Positions 1 through 7,291 of a DNA stretch of 64,000 nt are shown one piece after another; position 1 is the first letter of the stretch; every line of letters starts with the position of its first letter. The DNA is from Palsa-465 sp963800475 (GTDB lineage: Bacteria > Actinomycetota > Thermoleophilia > Solirubrobacterales > Solirubrobacteraceae): positions 1 to 64,000 of the forward strand of contig CAWDAZ010000002.1 in the NCBI GenBank assembly GCA_963800475.1, given 5' to 3'. The notes below the pieces were generated by a model. It saw only the letters and a list, made by a program, of their open reading frames with translations. It made no database searches and was not told the DNA's origin. The position numbers and the translations under genes were made by a program.

Positions 1-60
1 GCCCCGGGCCTCCCACTGATCCCGGCTTAGGCCCGGGCCTCCCACTAATCCCGGCGTGGA
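1..60. repeat. 29-bp imperfect tandem repeat at left edge
   Basis: Two near-identical copies of a GC-rich unit with core CCCGGGCCTCCCACT follow each other with a period of 29 bp, differing by a few bases. The array may continue beyond the left edge of the window. No coding frame is convincing here. The following stretch to about 260 has a short GC hairpin and a tRNA-like fragment but no gene I can support. Confidence 0.6.
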
Positions 61-105
61 CGGCCCGCCGCGGAGTACCCCCGCCGCTGCGGGGGCCGTG
101 TGAGT

Positions 106-122
106 GGGCGACCCAGGACTCG
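106..122 (-). other. tRNA-Ile 3'-end fragment (outer att-like remnant)
   Basis: Seventeen bases match the 3' terminal end of the tRNA-Ile(GAU) gene at 4708-4724 with one mismatch and in the same orientation. The match ends exactly at ACTCG (118-122). The next part of the tRNA resumes at 846, also from ACTCG. A duplicated tRNA 3' end at the far side of foreign genes is the usual trace of tyrosine-recombinase integration, so this is read as part of a decayed attachment site. Confidence 0.6.
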
Positions 123-261
123 GTCAGAGGCCTTGGTGGGGCCAGTGCGGGGTGAGGCTCCCGGCCTTGCGCGACTCGCTGAGCTCGTGCCAGCGCCTGA
201 TCGTGGGGAACCACCTCAGTGACCAGGCCGATCCGGTATGCCTCGTTCACGTCAATCCGGC

Positions 262-407
262 GGCGGAATCGCCGCCGGGCGTGCCGTGTGCTGCGGCAGG
301 GCGCTGATCGGGACCAGCGCGTGGAGGCTCGACCTCTCGCGCGACCCGGCGCGGAACTGGGCGGCGCTCGAGCCGCTTCTTCGATGAGCCTGGCACGCGC
401 GAGACGT
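262..407 (+). pseudogene. Duplicated 3' end of the HPr-kinase-like gene
   Basis: This segment repeats 1971-2116 at a constant offset of 1709 bp with roughly eight mismatches in 146 bases. It covers the last codons of the intact ATPase gene at 954-2096, including the motif SAWRLDLSRDPARNW and the TGA stop (385-387), plus about 20 bases beyond. There is no open frame upstream to supply the rest of the protein. It is a remnant of a second, lost copy or of a partial duplication. Confidence 0.85.
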
Positions 408-505
408 GGTCCGGATGAGGCCGTCGGCCGCCGGTCTCCAGGCGGTCAGCAGGACGTGGTGGGAGCCCGTTCGGGTCCACCGCCCGTGGCGACCGTCGGC
501 TGGGG

Positions 506-726
506 CTAGTCGCCCCGCGTCCGCGGAGCATCGACCTCCCAATACATCAGGCGCTCGAGGCTGCCGCCCTCGCCGCGCAGATATCCCACCAGCTCGCCGG
601 TGGAGCTCACGAAGTAGAGCAGCAGGACGCCCGGGAGGTACCGGCGCAAGCGGTCTGCCGGGAAAGTGCCTCCAGACAACGCCGTGCCCGCGCGCGCTGA
701 GCTCCGACGACGAGCGCCACCGACAT
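506..726 (-). pseudogene. Collapsed family-2 glycosyltransferase remnant
   Basis: Read leftward, an ATG at 726 opens a peptide (MSVALVVGAQRARARRCLEA) that resembles the first strand and helix of GT-A glycosyltransferases. After about 30 codons the frame is lost. An overlapping frame then supplies a plausible C-terminus containing YLPGVLLLYF, GELVGYLRGEGG and LERLMYWEVDAPR, ending in a TAG at 506-508. The whole middle of the enzyme, including the DXD region, is absent. This is best read as a gene with a large internal deletion and frame shift. The family assignment rests on short motifs and is tentative. Confidence 0.4.
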
Positions 727-845
727 CGCAGGGCTCGCCGCGCCCATCCTCCCGACGCGATGGTGCGCCTGTTCGGTCACGCGAGGGATCCTAGATCCGT
801 CCGGTCGCGCCGCCACCGCCGCAGCGTGGCAAGCCGCTCCCGAAC

Positions 846-870
846 ACTCGAACCTCGGACCTCTTCCTTA
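846..870 (-). other. tRNA-Ile anticodon/T-arm fragment (inner att-like remnant)
   Basis: Twenty-five bases match tRNA-Ile positions 4720-4744 with a single mismatch and in the same orientation. The match runs from the T-arm back to the anticodon loop. With the fragment at 106-122 it rebuilds a continuous 3' part of the tRNA, as expected for the distal attachment site of an element integrated into the 3' half of the gene. The two pieces are separated by about 725 bp and share the five bases ACTCG at the break. Confidence 0.7.
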
Positions 871-953
871 ACATGACCGGCGAGCGTTGCCCCTTAACCC
901 GCCCTCCGCGACGCGCTCGGATGCGGAACGTAGTCAGAGCACCACGAAGAACC

Positions 954-2096
954 ATGTCAGCATCAGACCCGCAAGTCGCCTTGACGTCCTCCAACTTCGT
1001 CCCGGTCACGAGACGCGCCGCCGAGTTCGACGTATACGGCCTGCGCGTGAGGATCGAGGGCCAATGGCCTGCGGTCGTCGAGGCCTTGGAGCACGACTTT
1101 GCCTGGTTCGCGCACCAGCGCGCTGGAGCCGGCTCGGGAGTCGCGTCGCGCTCGGACCCTGACCTGGCCGTCATCCCCCGCTCGGGCGCTGACTCGAAAG
1201 TTGGTCGACGGGCGGACAGGCGTCTGGTCGTCGTCCGAGTCGCCAGGCGGCCCCCGGACTTCGGGCGCTTCGGCGAGGTTCCGCAGGCATTCGTCACCAC
1301 CCGCAATACGGTCTTCCAATCTGGGGCGCAGACGATCGTCGACTACTCCGGCGAGGCACTCGCGCTCTACGACCGGAGTCGCGATGAACTGCTGATCGAG
1401 GGTGAGGATGAGCAGCTCGTCCACGAAGCGGCGTATCTGTTCTTACTATCGCGCATCGGGCGCCACCTCGACGACTCACGCCTGATGCGGATCCACGCCC
1501 TGGGATTGAGCGGGCGTCAAGGGGCGCTCCTGCTACTCCTCCCCTCGGGTGGGGGCAAGACGACGCTCGCGCTGCACGCACTCAGGGCCCGCGGGATCAA
1601 GCTGCTCTCCGAGGACACTCCGGTGCTCGACCGGCACGGCTTGGTGCATCCGTTTCCGTTGCGAATCGGAGTCAACCCGGGCGACGCGGAGCTCCTGCCC
1701 GAAGGCGAGGTCCGGCGAATCGAGCGGCTTGAGTACGGCCCGAAGCTACTGCTGTCAGTGGACGCCGTCGCCGATCGGATCGAGCCAATGCCGCAGCCGT
1801 TGCGGCACGTGGTGCTCGGCCACCGATGGCTGAGCGGTGGTGGTTCGTTGAGCGAGCTGCCTCGGCGCGCCTTGGTGGGCCCACTCATCCGCGACGGAGT
1901 TGTCGGCGTCGGTGTGGCACAGATGATCGAGTACGTGTTGCGGCAGGGCGCTCGCGATTTCGTGCGACAGGGCGGAGTCGCCGGCGGGCGTGCCGTCTGC
2001 TGCGGCAGGGCGCTGATCGGGACGAGCGCGTGGAGGCTCGACCTCTCGCGCGACCCGGCGCGCAACTGGGCGGCGCTCGAGCCGCTGCTTCGATGA
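954..2096 (+). CDS. HPr-kinase/phosphorylase-like P-loop ATPase
   Basis: This 380-residue protein has a Walker A loop PSGGGKTT near residues 195-203, followed by KLLSEDTPVLD and HPFPLRIGVN. That pattern is typical of HprK-like serine-kinase homologues found outside the PTS in actinobacteria. The N-terminal 190 residues show no recognised domain. Such proteins often sit near peptide-maturation or glycosyltransferase genes. Here the neighbours are only gene fragments, so substrate and pathway are unknown. The start was placed at ATG 954 (MSASDPQ), the first methionine that removes an arginine-rich unlikely N-terminus; GAAG lies just upstream. A longer frame from 873 is open but starts inside a tRNA-derived segment. 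Its 3' end is duplicated at 262-407. Confidence 0.7.
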   Translation: MSASDPQVALTSSNFVPVTRRAAEFDVYGLRVRIEGQWPAVVEALEHDFAWFAHQRAGAGSGVASRSDPDLAVIPRSGADSKVGRRADRRLVVVRVARRPPDFGRFGEVPQAFVTTRNTVFQSGAQTIVDYSGEALALYDRSRDELLIEGEDEQLVHEAAYLFLLSRIGRHLDDSRLMRIHALGLSGRQGALLLLLPSGGGKTTLALHALRARGIKLLSEDTPVLDRHGLVHPFPLRIGVNPGDAELLPEGEVRRIERLEYGPKLLLSVDAVADRIEPMPQPLRHVVLGHRWLSGGGSLSELPRRALVGPLIRDGVVGVGVAQMIEYVLRQGARDFVRQGGVAGGRAVCCGRALIGTSAWRLDLSRDPARNWAALEPLLR

Positions 2097-2294
2097 GCCT
2101 CGCGCGCGCGAGACGTTCGATGTGTCCCAGCGGCCCGATCGAGCTCGGGTCCGTGGCGTGCTCGAGATGCAGCTCGGGCGGCGAGCACACCGGAACGCGC
2201 AGTGGGCAAAGCTAGCGGCGGCAGTTTGCGCTGCGGGCCGGATTAGACGGTTCGGTGTAACGCCCGGTTTGCGCTACACCGCGCGGACGCCAGC

Positions 2295-2657
2295 TCACGG
2301 CTCAGCTCTCATCGCCACAGCCGCTGGATCATTCTTGCGCGTGCGCACCAGCGTCACGATCCGCTCCACTACGGAGGCGCGGTTGGCGATCACCTCGAGC
2401 TCCCACGCGCGGGCCCGGAGGAGCTGCTCTCGGAGGGAGCTTTCGCCGCGCGACAGTACGGCCAAGGCGATGCTGACATCGGTTTCGCGCACGCGCGCCA
2501 GCGGTGAGACGGTCAGCGGGATCGCGAGCCCGAAGCGCTGGCACTGCTCGGCCAGCGCAAGCCGGTCCCAGAAGAACGGATAAGAGATCATCGGCACGAG
2601 GCCGGCGATCGCCTCGTCAGTTGAGTTCATGCCGCGATGGGTGATGAACACATCAGA
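2295..2657 (-). pseudogene. C-terminal fragment of a GT1 (UGT/MGT-type) glycosyltransferase
   Basis: The leftward frame encodes SDVFITHRGMNSTDEAI then VPMISYPFFWDRLALAEQC. This is the acceptor-side C-terminal signature of UDP-glycosyltransferase-like enzymes (normally FITHGGMNS...VPM...P...DQ..NA). Upstream the frame meets a stop just three codons before the GTG at 2651, so the N-terminal domain of some 280 residues is missing. The usual HGG is HRG here. The fragment ends at TGA 2295-2297 with about 80 residues of unrecognised tail. It is a truncated gene. The stretch 2097-2294 between it and the ATPase gene shows nothing I can name. Confidence 0.65.
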
Positions 2658-2741
2658 TCACAAAACCACTGATCACCGATCCGGCAACAACCGCAGCGCT
2701 CCTGGGAATAGAACGGGTGCGCGCACCGGCTTCGTGAGCGA

Positions 2742-2759
2742 TGGTTAGTTCCCTAACCA
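2742..2759. repeat. Inverted repeat upstream of the secreted-protein gene
   Basis: TGGTTAG and CTAACCA form perfect 7-bp arms around a TTCC centre. The repeat ends 56 bp before the start codon of the secreted protein. It could be an operator or a leader hairpin; nothing else in the 160-bp upstream region explains it. Confidence 0.4.
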
Positions 2760-2815
2760 CATCTTCCGCGTGGATGGTCGGTAAATGCGGATCACCAAGG
2801 AAGGAAGGGGCATCC

Positions 2816-3388
2816 ATGCGAAAAGTTCTCATTGCTGCGACCGCGGTCGCAGCACTCGCAGTACCCGCGCTGGCCTCAGCGGCTCAGCCGTCCGTCAAGG
2901 CAGTGACACACGCGCTAAATCACCCCGATACCACTAGTGTGGCTACGGGTGTGACCTCAGACAACGGTCCCGTCTGGGCTCTCGATAACCTGTCAATCCA
3001 GTTGACAGCAACTCCTGAGACCACTCCTGGCAACTATTCCGTGACGATCACCACGCACGGTAGCTTTGCCGCACTCGCTAACCCGATCACGGGTGACGCC
3101 TATTCGGGCAATGGCAGTGTGGACGGCACGATCCAGTATGACGTGTCGTCGCTCAACCAGCAGCCCGACCCTGCCAATGTCCCCGCTCAGCAGCCGCAAG
3201 CAACCATCAGTAACAACGTTGCTAGTGGCAGCACGAGTCTCAGTGACATGGTCAAGCAGTTGGTCGATAATCAGGCATCCATTGTCGGTGGTGGTGGCTA
3301 CACCTTCACCTACAATCGTATTCCTGGCGCCGATACTTCGGGGTCAGGATGGACGCTAGTCAACGGACGGTACACCCAGACCGGCTAG
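2816..3388 (+). CDS. Secreted protein of unknown function
   Basis: This 190-residue protein starts with a classic signal peptide: MRKVLIAATAVAALAVPA followed by an Ala-Ser-Ala cleavage region near residue 22. ATG 2816 is supported by a strong purine-rich ribosome site (AAGGAAGGAAGG). The mature part is rich in Thr, Ser, Asn and Gln, lacks cysteine, and looks like an extracellular beta-rich domain. I recognise no family. Base composition is visibly less GC-rich than the flanking housekeeping genes, with many A/T-ending codons, which suggests horizontal acquisition. Its TAG stop (3386-3388) is the insertion point of the IS630-type element: TA is the target dinucleotide and the G is supplied by the element end. 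The same stop would exist without the insertion, so the protein is intact. Confidence 0.7.
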   Translation: MRKVLIAATAVAALAVPALASAAQPSVKAVTHALNHPDTTSVATGVTSDNGPVWALDNLSIQLTATPETTPGNYSVTITTHGSFAALANPITGDAYSGNGSVDGTIQYDVSSLNQQPDPANVPAQQPQATISNNVASGSTSLSDMVKQLVDNQASIVGGGGYTFTYNRIPGADTSGSGWTLVNGRYTQTG

Positions 3389-4533
3389 TGGTGCGTCTCG
3401 GTTTTAGTTGGCGATTGCGGCGAGGGTGACTCGGCCGCGGCGGACTTTCTCAAGGATCTGCTCGGTGGTGGCGGTCCATTGGAACGGCTCGGGATTCTCG
3501 TTGTGGACTGCGAGGTAAGTCTGGATCGCGTCGATCAGGTCCGGGACGGTGTGGAAGATCCCGCGGCGGATTGCCTTCTCGGTGAGCTGTGAGAAGAAGA
3601 TCTCGACCATGTTCAGCCAGCTGGTGGAGGTCGGGGTGAAGTGCAGCTCGAACCGCGGGTGCTTGGCCAGCCATGCCTTCACGTTGGGGTGGTTGTGGGT
3701 GGCGTAGTTGTCGAGGATCAGGTGGATTCGCAGACGTTTGGGGACCTCGCGATCGATCGTCCGTAGGAACTTCAGGAACTCGACATGGCGGTGGCGGGGC
3801 AGGCACTGGCCGATCACCGAGCCGGTCAGGACGTTCAGCGCGGCGAACAGCGTCGTGGTGCCGTTGCGCTTGTAGTCATGGGTCATCGTCCCCGCCCGAC
3901 CGGGCTTGATCGGCAGCGACGGCTGGGTCCGGTCCAGCGCCTGGATCTGGCTCTTCTCGTCCATGCACAGCACGATCGCGTTCTCTGGCGGGTTCAGATA
4001 CAGGCCGACGACATCAACGAGCTTCTCCTCGAACCGAGGGTCGTTTGAGAGCTTGAAGGTTTCGACCCGATGCGGCTGCAGACCCCGCGCCGACCAGATC
4101 CGCTGCACCGTCGCCGGCGACACACCAGCCCGAGCGGCCATCGACCGACAGCTCCAGTGCGTCTCGCCAGCCGGCGTCTCGTGCAACGTCAACCGGACGA
4201 TCTCCTCAACCTTCTCAGCCGGGATCGACGGCTTGCGTCCCCGCCCCGGCCGCACGCTCGAGAAATCTCTTAGCCCGTCCTCTGCGAACCGCTCCCGCCA
4301 CGCCTTCACCGTCATCGGCGCGACCCCAACCTCGCTCGCGATCCGTGTATTCGCGAACCCATCCGAGGCCATCAACAGCGCCAGCGCACGTTGCACATCG
4401 CGATGCGGCGCGGTGTGCGAACGGATCAACCTCTCAAGCACCGATCGTTGCTCGTCGGTGACGGGGAGCGGGGCGGCAGGAGCGCGGATTCCCCATCCTA
4501 CCGTAATCCCTAGCTAATTGCGAGACACACCAC
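3388..4533. mobile_element. IS630-family insertion sequence
   Basis: The element is 1146 bp, bounded by TA dinucleotides at 3386-3387 and 4534-4535, the TA duplication expected for IS630/Tc1-mariner transposition. The ends are inverted repeats: GTGGTGCGTCTCG on the left and, read inward from the right, GTGGTGTGTCTCG, with weaker similarity (TTAG, GATT.CGG) over about 30 bp. One leftward transposase gene fills the element. Removing it rejoins the secreted protein's TAG stop to a hairpin terminator at about 4553, so the insertion split a gene from its terminator. Confidence 0.85.
3404..4441 (-). CDS. IS630-family DDE transposase
   Basis: This 345-residue transposase catalyses cut-and-paste insertion at TA. 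Its N-terminal half holds two helix-turn-helix segments (about residues 30-50 and 98-118, the latter MAARAGVSPATVQRIW). The catalytic triad is visible as D161 (LCMDEKSQ), D244 (LILDNYATH) and E280 (WLNMVEIFF). The annotated start is GTG 4441. The frame stays open upstream and encodes a family-like LPVTDEQRS, but no ATG, GTG or TTG occurs there before the stop near the element end. The natural start may therefore be an unusual codon or may have been lost. No frameshift is seen, so the enzyme may be active if translated well. Confidence 0.9.
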   Translation of the reverse strand: MLERLIRSHTAPHRDVQRALALLMASDGFANTRIASEVGVAPMTVKAWRERFAEDGLRDFSSVRPGRGRKPSIPAEKVEEIVRLTLHETPAGETHWSCRSMAARAGVSPATVQRIWSARGLQPHRVETFKLSNDPRFEEKLVDVVGLYLNPPENAIVLCMDEKSQIQALDRTQPSLPIKPGRAGTMTHDYKRNGTTTLFAALNVLTGSVIGQCLPRHRHVEFLKFLRTIDREVPKRLRIHLILDNYATHNHPNVKAWLAKHPRFELHFTPTSTSWLNMVEIFFSQLTEKAIRRGIFHTVPDLIDAIQTYLAVHNENPEPFQWTATTEQILEKVRRGRVTLAAIAN

Positions 4534-4550
4534 TAGAACGTCCACGCTGA

Positions 4551-4581
4551 CGAGGGGGCGCTGAGAGGCGCCCTCCTCTTT
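4551..4581 (+). terminator. Intrinsic-type terminator stranded by the IS insertion
   Basis: GGGGGCGC and GCGCCCTC form an 8-bp stem (one G-U pair) with a six-base loop, followed by CTCTTT. It lies 15-20 bp beyond the right TA of the insertion sequence. It would have sat directly after the stop codon of the secreted-protein gene before the insertion. Confidence 0.55.
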
Positions 4582-4668
4582 GCTGCATCCTCTTGGCAAT
4601 TCAGTTCACAGCCACGCGTCCGCTCATTCCCGGCTGGACCAGAATCGTTGCCAACTAGGTCAAATGCG

Positions 4669-4706
4669 ATATCTCAGAACTAGATCACTCGTGCTCTCTT
4701 GAGATA

Positions 4707-4707
<1 letters not shown>
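4669..4707 (-). terminator. Hairpin abutting the tRNA-Ile 3' end
   Basis: ATATCTCA (4669-4676) and TGAGATAT (4700-4707) form perfect 8-bp arms around a 23-base loop. They begin at the discriminator base of the tRNA. In the tRNA's direction this could act as a processing or termination structure. Its position at the junction with the former island also makes it a possible recombinase arm site. Confidence 0.35.
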
Positions 4708-4780
<73 letters not shown>

Positions 4781-4801
4781 GTGCTCGGGCCGATTCTAGC
4801 C

Positions 4802-5689
4802 TCACGCCGCGGCGCGGACCCGCAGCTTCCGCGCCAGCTCGAGGGCGTCCTCGAGCGACTCGACGGACAGCTCGACGCGATAGCCCCGCTTGGCGGCGGG
4901 ACGCACCTCGACCTCGCGGCCGAGCAGCGACTCGAGTGTGTCGGCGATCCGTTCGGCGGCGGCCTGCTGATCGGGGTGCAAGACCACCTCGCCGCGGCCG
5001 CGCGCACGCGCAGGGCGCTTCGCGTCCCGTACCCCCCGAGCGCGCGCCTCGAGCTCGCGCACCGACCAGCTCGACGCCGCCGCGCTCCGTGCGAGCGTGC
5101 GCCGGCGATCGTGATCCTCGGCCATCAGCAGCGCGCGGCCGTGCCCCTCGCTCAGCTCGCCGCGCTCGATCAGCGCGAGCGCCTCGTCCGGGAGCTCGAG
5201 CAGGCGGATCAGATTCGAGACGGCCACGCGGCTGCGGCCAACCCGGAGGCCAACGTCCTCCCGGGTCAGTCCGAGCTCCTCGACCAACGCGGCGCACGCC
5301 CGCGCCTCTTCGACCGGGTTCAGGTCCTCGCGGGCCATGTTCTCGATCAGCGCCAGCTCGAGTGACTCCGCGTCGTCGTGGCGACGCACGACGGCCGGGA
5401 TCGTCTCGCGCTCGGCGATCCGCGCCGCTCGCCAGCGCCGCTCGCCGGCGATCAGCTCATACCGACCTCCGACCACGGGGCGCACGAGCACCGGCTGGAG
5501 CACCCCGCGCGCCCGGATCGACCCGGCGAGCGCCAGCAGCGACTCCTCATCGAAGCCCCTGCGCGGCTGGTTCGGGTTCGGTGACACGAGCTCGACGGGG
5601 ATCTCGCGAAGCTCCTCGTCCCCGTCCTTCGGCGCCACGGACAGGATCGCCGCGAGGCCGCGGCCCATTCCCTTCTGTCGATCAGCCAC
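4802..5689 (-). CDS. parB: Chromosome-partitioning protein ParB
   Basis: This 295-residue protein is the CTP-dependent clamp that loads on parS and, with ParA, segregates the origin. Visible features are the GRGLAAIL N-terminus, the ParB box GERRWRAARIA near residue 90, ENMAREDLNPVEEA, a helix-turn-helix (LTREDVGLRVGRSRVAVSN) and a C-terminal dimerisation region. GTG 5689 was chosen because AAGGAGG lies nine bases upstream and it overlaps the parA stop by eight bases, the usual parA-parB coupling. The internal ATG at 5668 has no proper spacing. It is the last protein gene of the leftward origin operon. A possible target half-site pair is at 7694-7722. Confidence 0.95.
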   Translation of the reverse strand: MADRQKGMGRGLAAILSVAPKDGDEELREIPVELVSPNPNQPRRGFDEESLLALAGSIRARGVLQPVLVRPVVGGRYELIAGERRWRAARIAERETIPAVVRRHDDAESLELALIENMAREDLNPVEEARACAALVEELGLTREDVGLRVGRSRVAVSNLIRLLELPDEALALIERGELSEGHGRALLMAEDHDRRRTLARSAAASSWSVRELEARARGVRDAKRPARARGRGEVVLHPDQQAAAERIADTLESLLGREVEVRPAAKRGYRVELSVESLEDALELARKLRVRAAA

Positions 5690-6440
5690 GGGCTGCAACC
5701 TCCTTAGCGAGCTCGAAGTATGCGTCGGCCCCGGCACAGTGCGGGTCGTGGTGGGTCACCGGCTTCCCGAAGCTCGGGGCCTCTCCCACCCGCACGTTCC
5801 GCGGTATCACCGTATCGAACACCAGTTCGGGAAAGTGCTCCCTGATCTCGCGCTCGACGTCCTGGGCGAGCCGGGTCCGCCCGTCGTACATCGTCAAGAG
5901 CATCCCGGCAACCGTCAGCCTCGGGTTGAGCTCCCGCTGCACGAGCGACAGCGTGTCGAGCAGGCCCGCGAGTCCCTCGAGCGCGAAGTACTCCGCCTGC
6001 ACCGGCACGATCACGCGATCGGCGGCCACCAGCGCGTTGACGGTCAGCGGCCCGAGCGACGGGGGGCAGTCGAGCAGCGTGAACGCGTAGCGGTCGCGGA
6101 CGCCGGCCAGCGCGTCACGGAGCCGTACCTCGGATCCGGCGGCCCGGGGCAGCTCGACGGTCGCGCCGGCGAGGTCCGGCCCGGCCGGAGCAATCGACAG
6201 GTGCTCGATCGAGGTCGGCATCACGATCTCATCGAGCGTCGCCGAGCCGATCAGCAGGTCGTAGACGGTGCGCGGCGCGTCCTTGCCGATCCCGAGCGCG
6301 ATCGTCGCGTTGGCCTGCGGATCGATGTCGACGAGCAGCGCGTCATAACCAGCCTCGGCGACACATGCCGCCAGGTTCACGGCGGTCGTCGTCTTGCCGA
6401 CGCCTCCCTTCTGATTGGCCAGCGCGTAAACGGTCCCCAT
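5682..6440 (-). CDS. parA: Chromosome-partitioning ATPase ParA (Soj)
   Basis: This 252-residue deviant Walker ATPase has KGGVGKTT near residue 12, LLVDIDPQAN and LLDCPPSLGPL (Walker A' and B). It binds DNA nonspecifically in the ATP form and is released by ParB to move the origin. The ATG at 6440 matches the family N-terminus (VYALANQKGGVGKTT). A TTG at 6452 is an alternative. A TAGCTT hexamer ends ten bases before the ATG with no ribosome site, so the gene may be transcribed from its own leaderless promoter as well as from the upstream genes. Its stop overlaps parB. Confidence 0.95.
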   Translation of the reverse strand: MGTVYALANQKGGVGKTTTAVNLAACVAEAGYDALLVDIDPQANATIALGIGKDAPRTVYDLLIGSATLDEIVMPTSIEHLSIAPAGPDLAGATVELPRAAGSEVRLRDALAGVRDRYAFTLLDCPPSLGPLTVNALVAADRVIVPVQAEYFALEGLAGLLDTLSLVQRELNPRLTVAGMLLTMYDGRTRLAQDVEREIREHFPELVFDTVIPRNVRVGEAPSFGKPVTHHDPHCAGADAYFELAKEVAARG

Positions 6441-6568
6441 CGCCGGCTTCAAGCTAGCGGCGCTCGCGGTCAGACGAGCCTCAGTGCGATTCCATAAGCA
6501 CGCTCAATGCGCGCTTTTGGCGTCGTCTGGGGCGTTGAGCAGTTCGGTCGGAATCCGGTCCGAGATCG

Positions 6569-7291
6569 TCAGGAGGCCGCCGGAAGCGCGCTCAAAGGAC
6601 GCTTTTCCGCGATCCCGGGGCGGCGCGGAAAGCCGCTCGGCGTGTCTCTCAACTTCGAGATGAGATGGAGATGTCGATGGCGGGCTCCCCGGTACGGCTC
6701 CACCCGCAGCACAGGTCCGAGCTCCATTCCCAGGATCGCGGCGGCCTTGGCGGCCGCCGCCTCGGAGGCGGGGTCGCGCCTGCCGCGCCACGCCACCAGC
6801 GTGCCCCCGAGCACGAGCATCGGCGCCGCGTACTCGATCACGATCTCGAGCGAGGCGAGCGCGCGCGCCGCCGCGACATCGAACCCGCGCAGCCCTTCGC
6901 GCCAAGACTCAGCGCGTGCGTGGACCACCCGCACGTTCTCGAGCTCGCAGGCCGCGGCGGCGCGTTCGATGAACGCACACTTCCTGCTCGAGCTCTCGAT
7001 CAGGGTCGCGTGCGCGCGTGGGAGCGCGATCGCGAGGGGAAGCCCAGGCAGGCCGGCGCCCGAGCCCAGGTCGATCAGTGTGCTCGCCCGACGGACCACT
7101 TCGAGTTCGAGCGCCACCAGCGAGTCGGCGAGATGGTCGTCGAGCGCGCGCGGGGGGTATTTGATTGCGGTCGGCGCAAGCGGATCGCCGACCAACATGC
7201 CCAGGAGCACCTCGAGCCGCCGGATCGCGTCGGTGGGGAGCTCGTACCGGGTCGCGAGGCGCTCGAGTTCGGCCGAGTCAGGAGAGGCCAC
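6569..7291 (-). CDS. rsmG: 16S rRNA (guanine-N7) methyltransferase RsmG
   Basis: This 240-residue SAM-dependent enzyme modifies G527 of 16S rRNA, affecting streptomycin response. It has the Rossmann motif LIDLGSGAGLPGLPLAI and the downstream ARALASLEIVIEYAAPML characteristic of GidB/RsmG. The start GTG 7291 (VASPDSAELERLA) overlaps the stop of the preceding LAGLIDADG-like gene by 14 bases, suggesting translational coupling. The C-terminal 20 residues after LHLISKL look non-conserved. Between this gene and parA lie about 128 bp without a feature I can name. Confidence 0.93.
   Translation of the reverse strand: MASPDSAELERLATRYELPTDAIRRLEVLLGMLVGDPLAPTAIKYPPRALDDHLADSLVALELEVVRRASTLIDLGSGAGLPGLPLAIALPRAHATLIESSSRKCAFIERAAAACELENVRVVHARAESWREGLRGFDVAAARALASLEIVIEYAAPMLVLGGTLVAWRGRRDPASEAAAAKAAAILGMELGPVLRVEPYRGARHRHLHLISKLRDTPSGFPRRPGIAEKRPLSALPAAS

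Noticed and set aside
406..876. 156-codon frame in the left island
   Set aside because: Low-complexity Arg/Pro-rich frame crossing the collapsed glycosyltransferase and a tRNA fragment.
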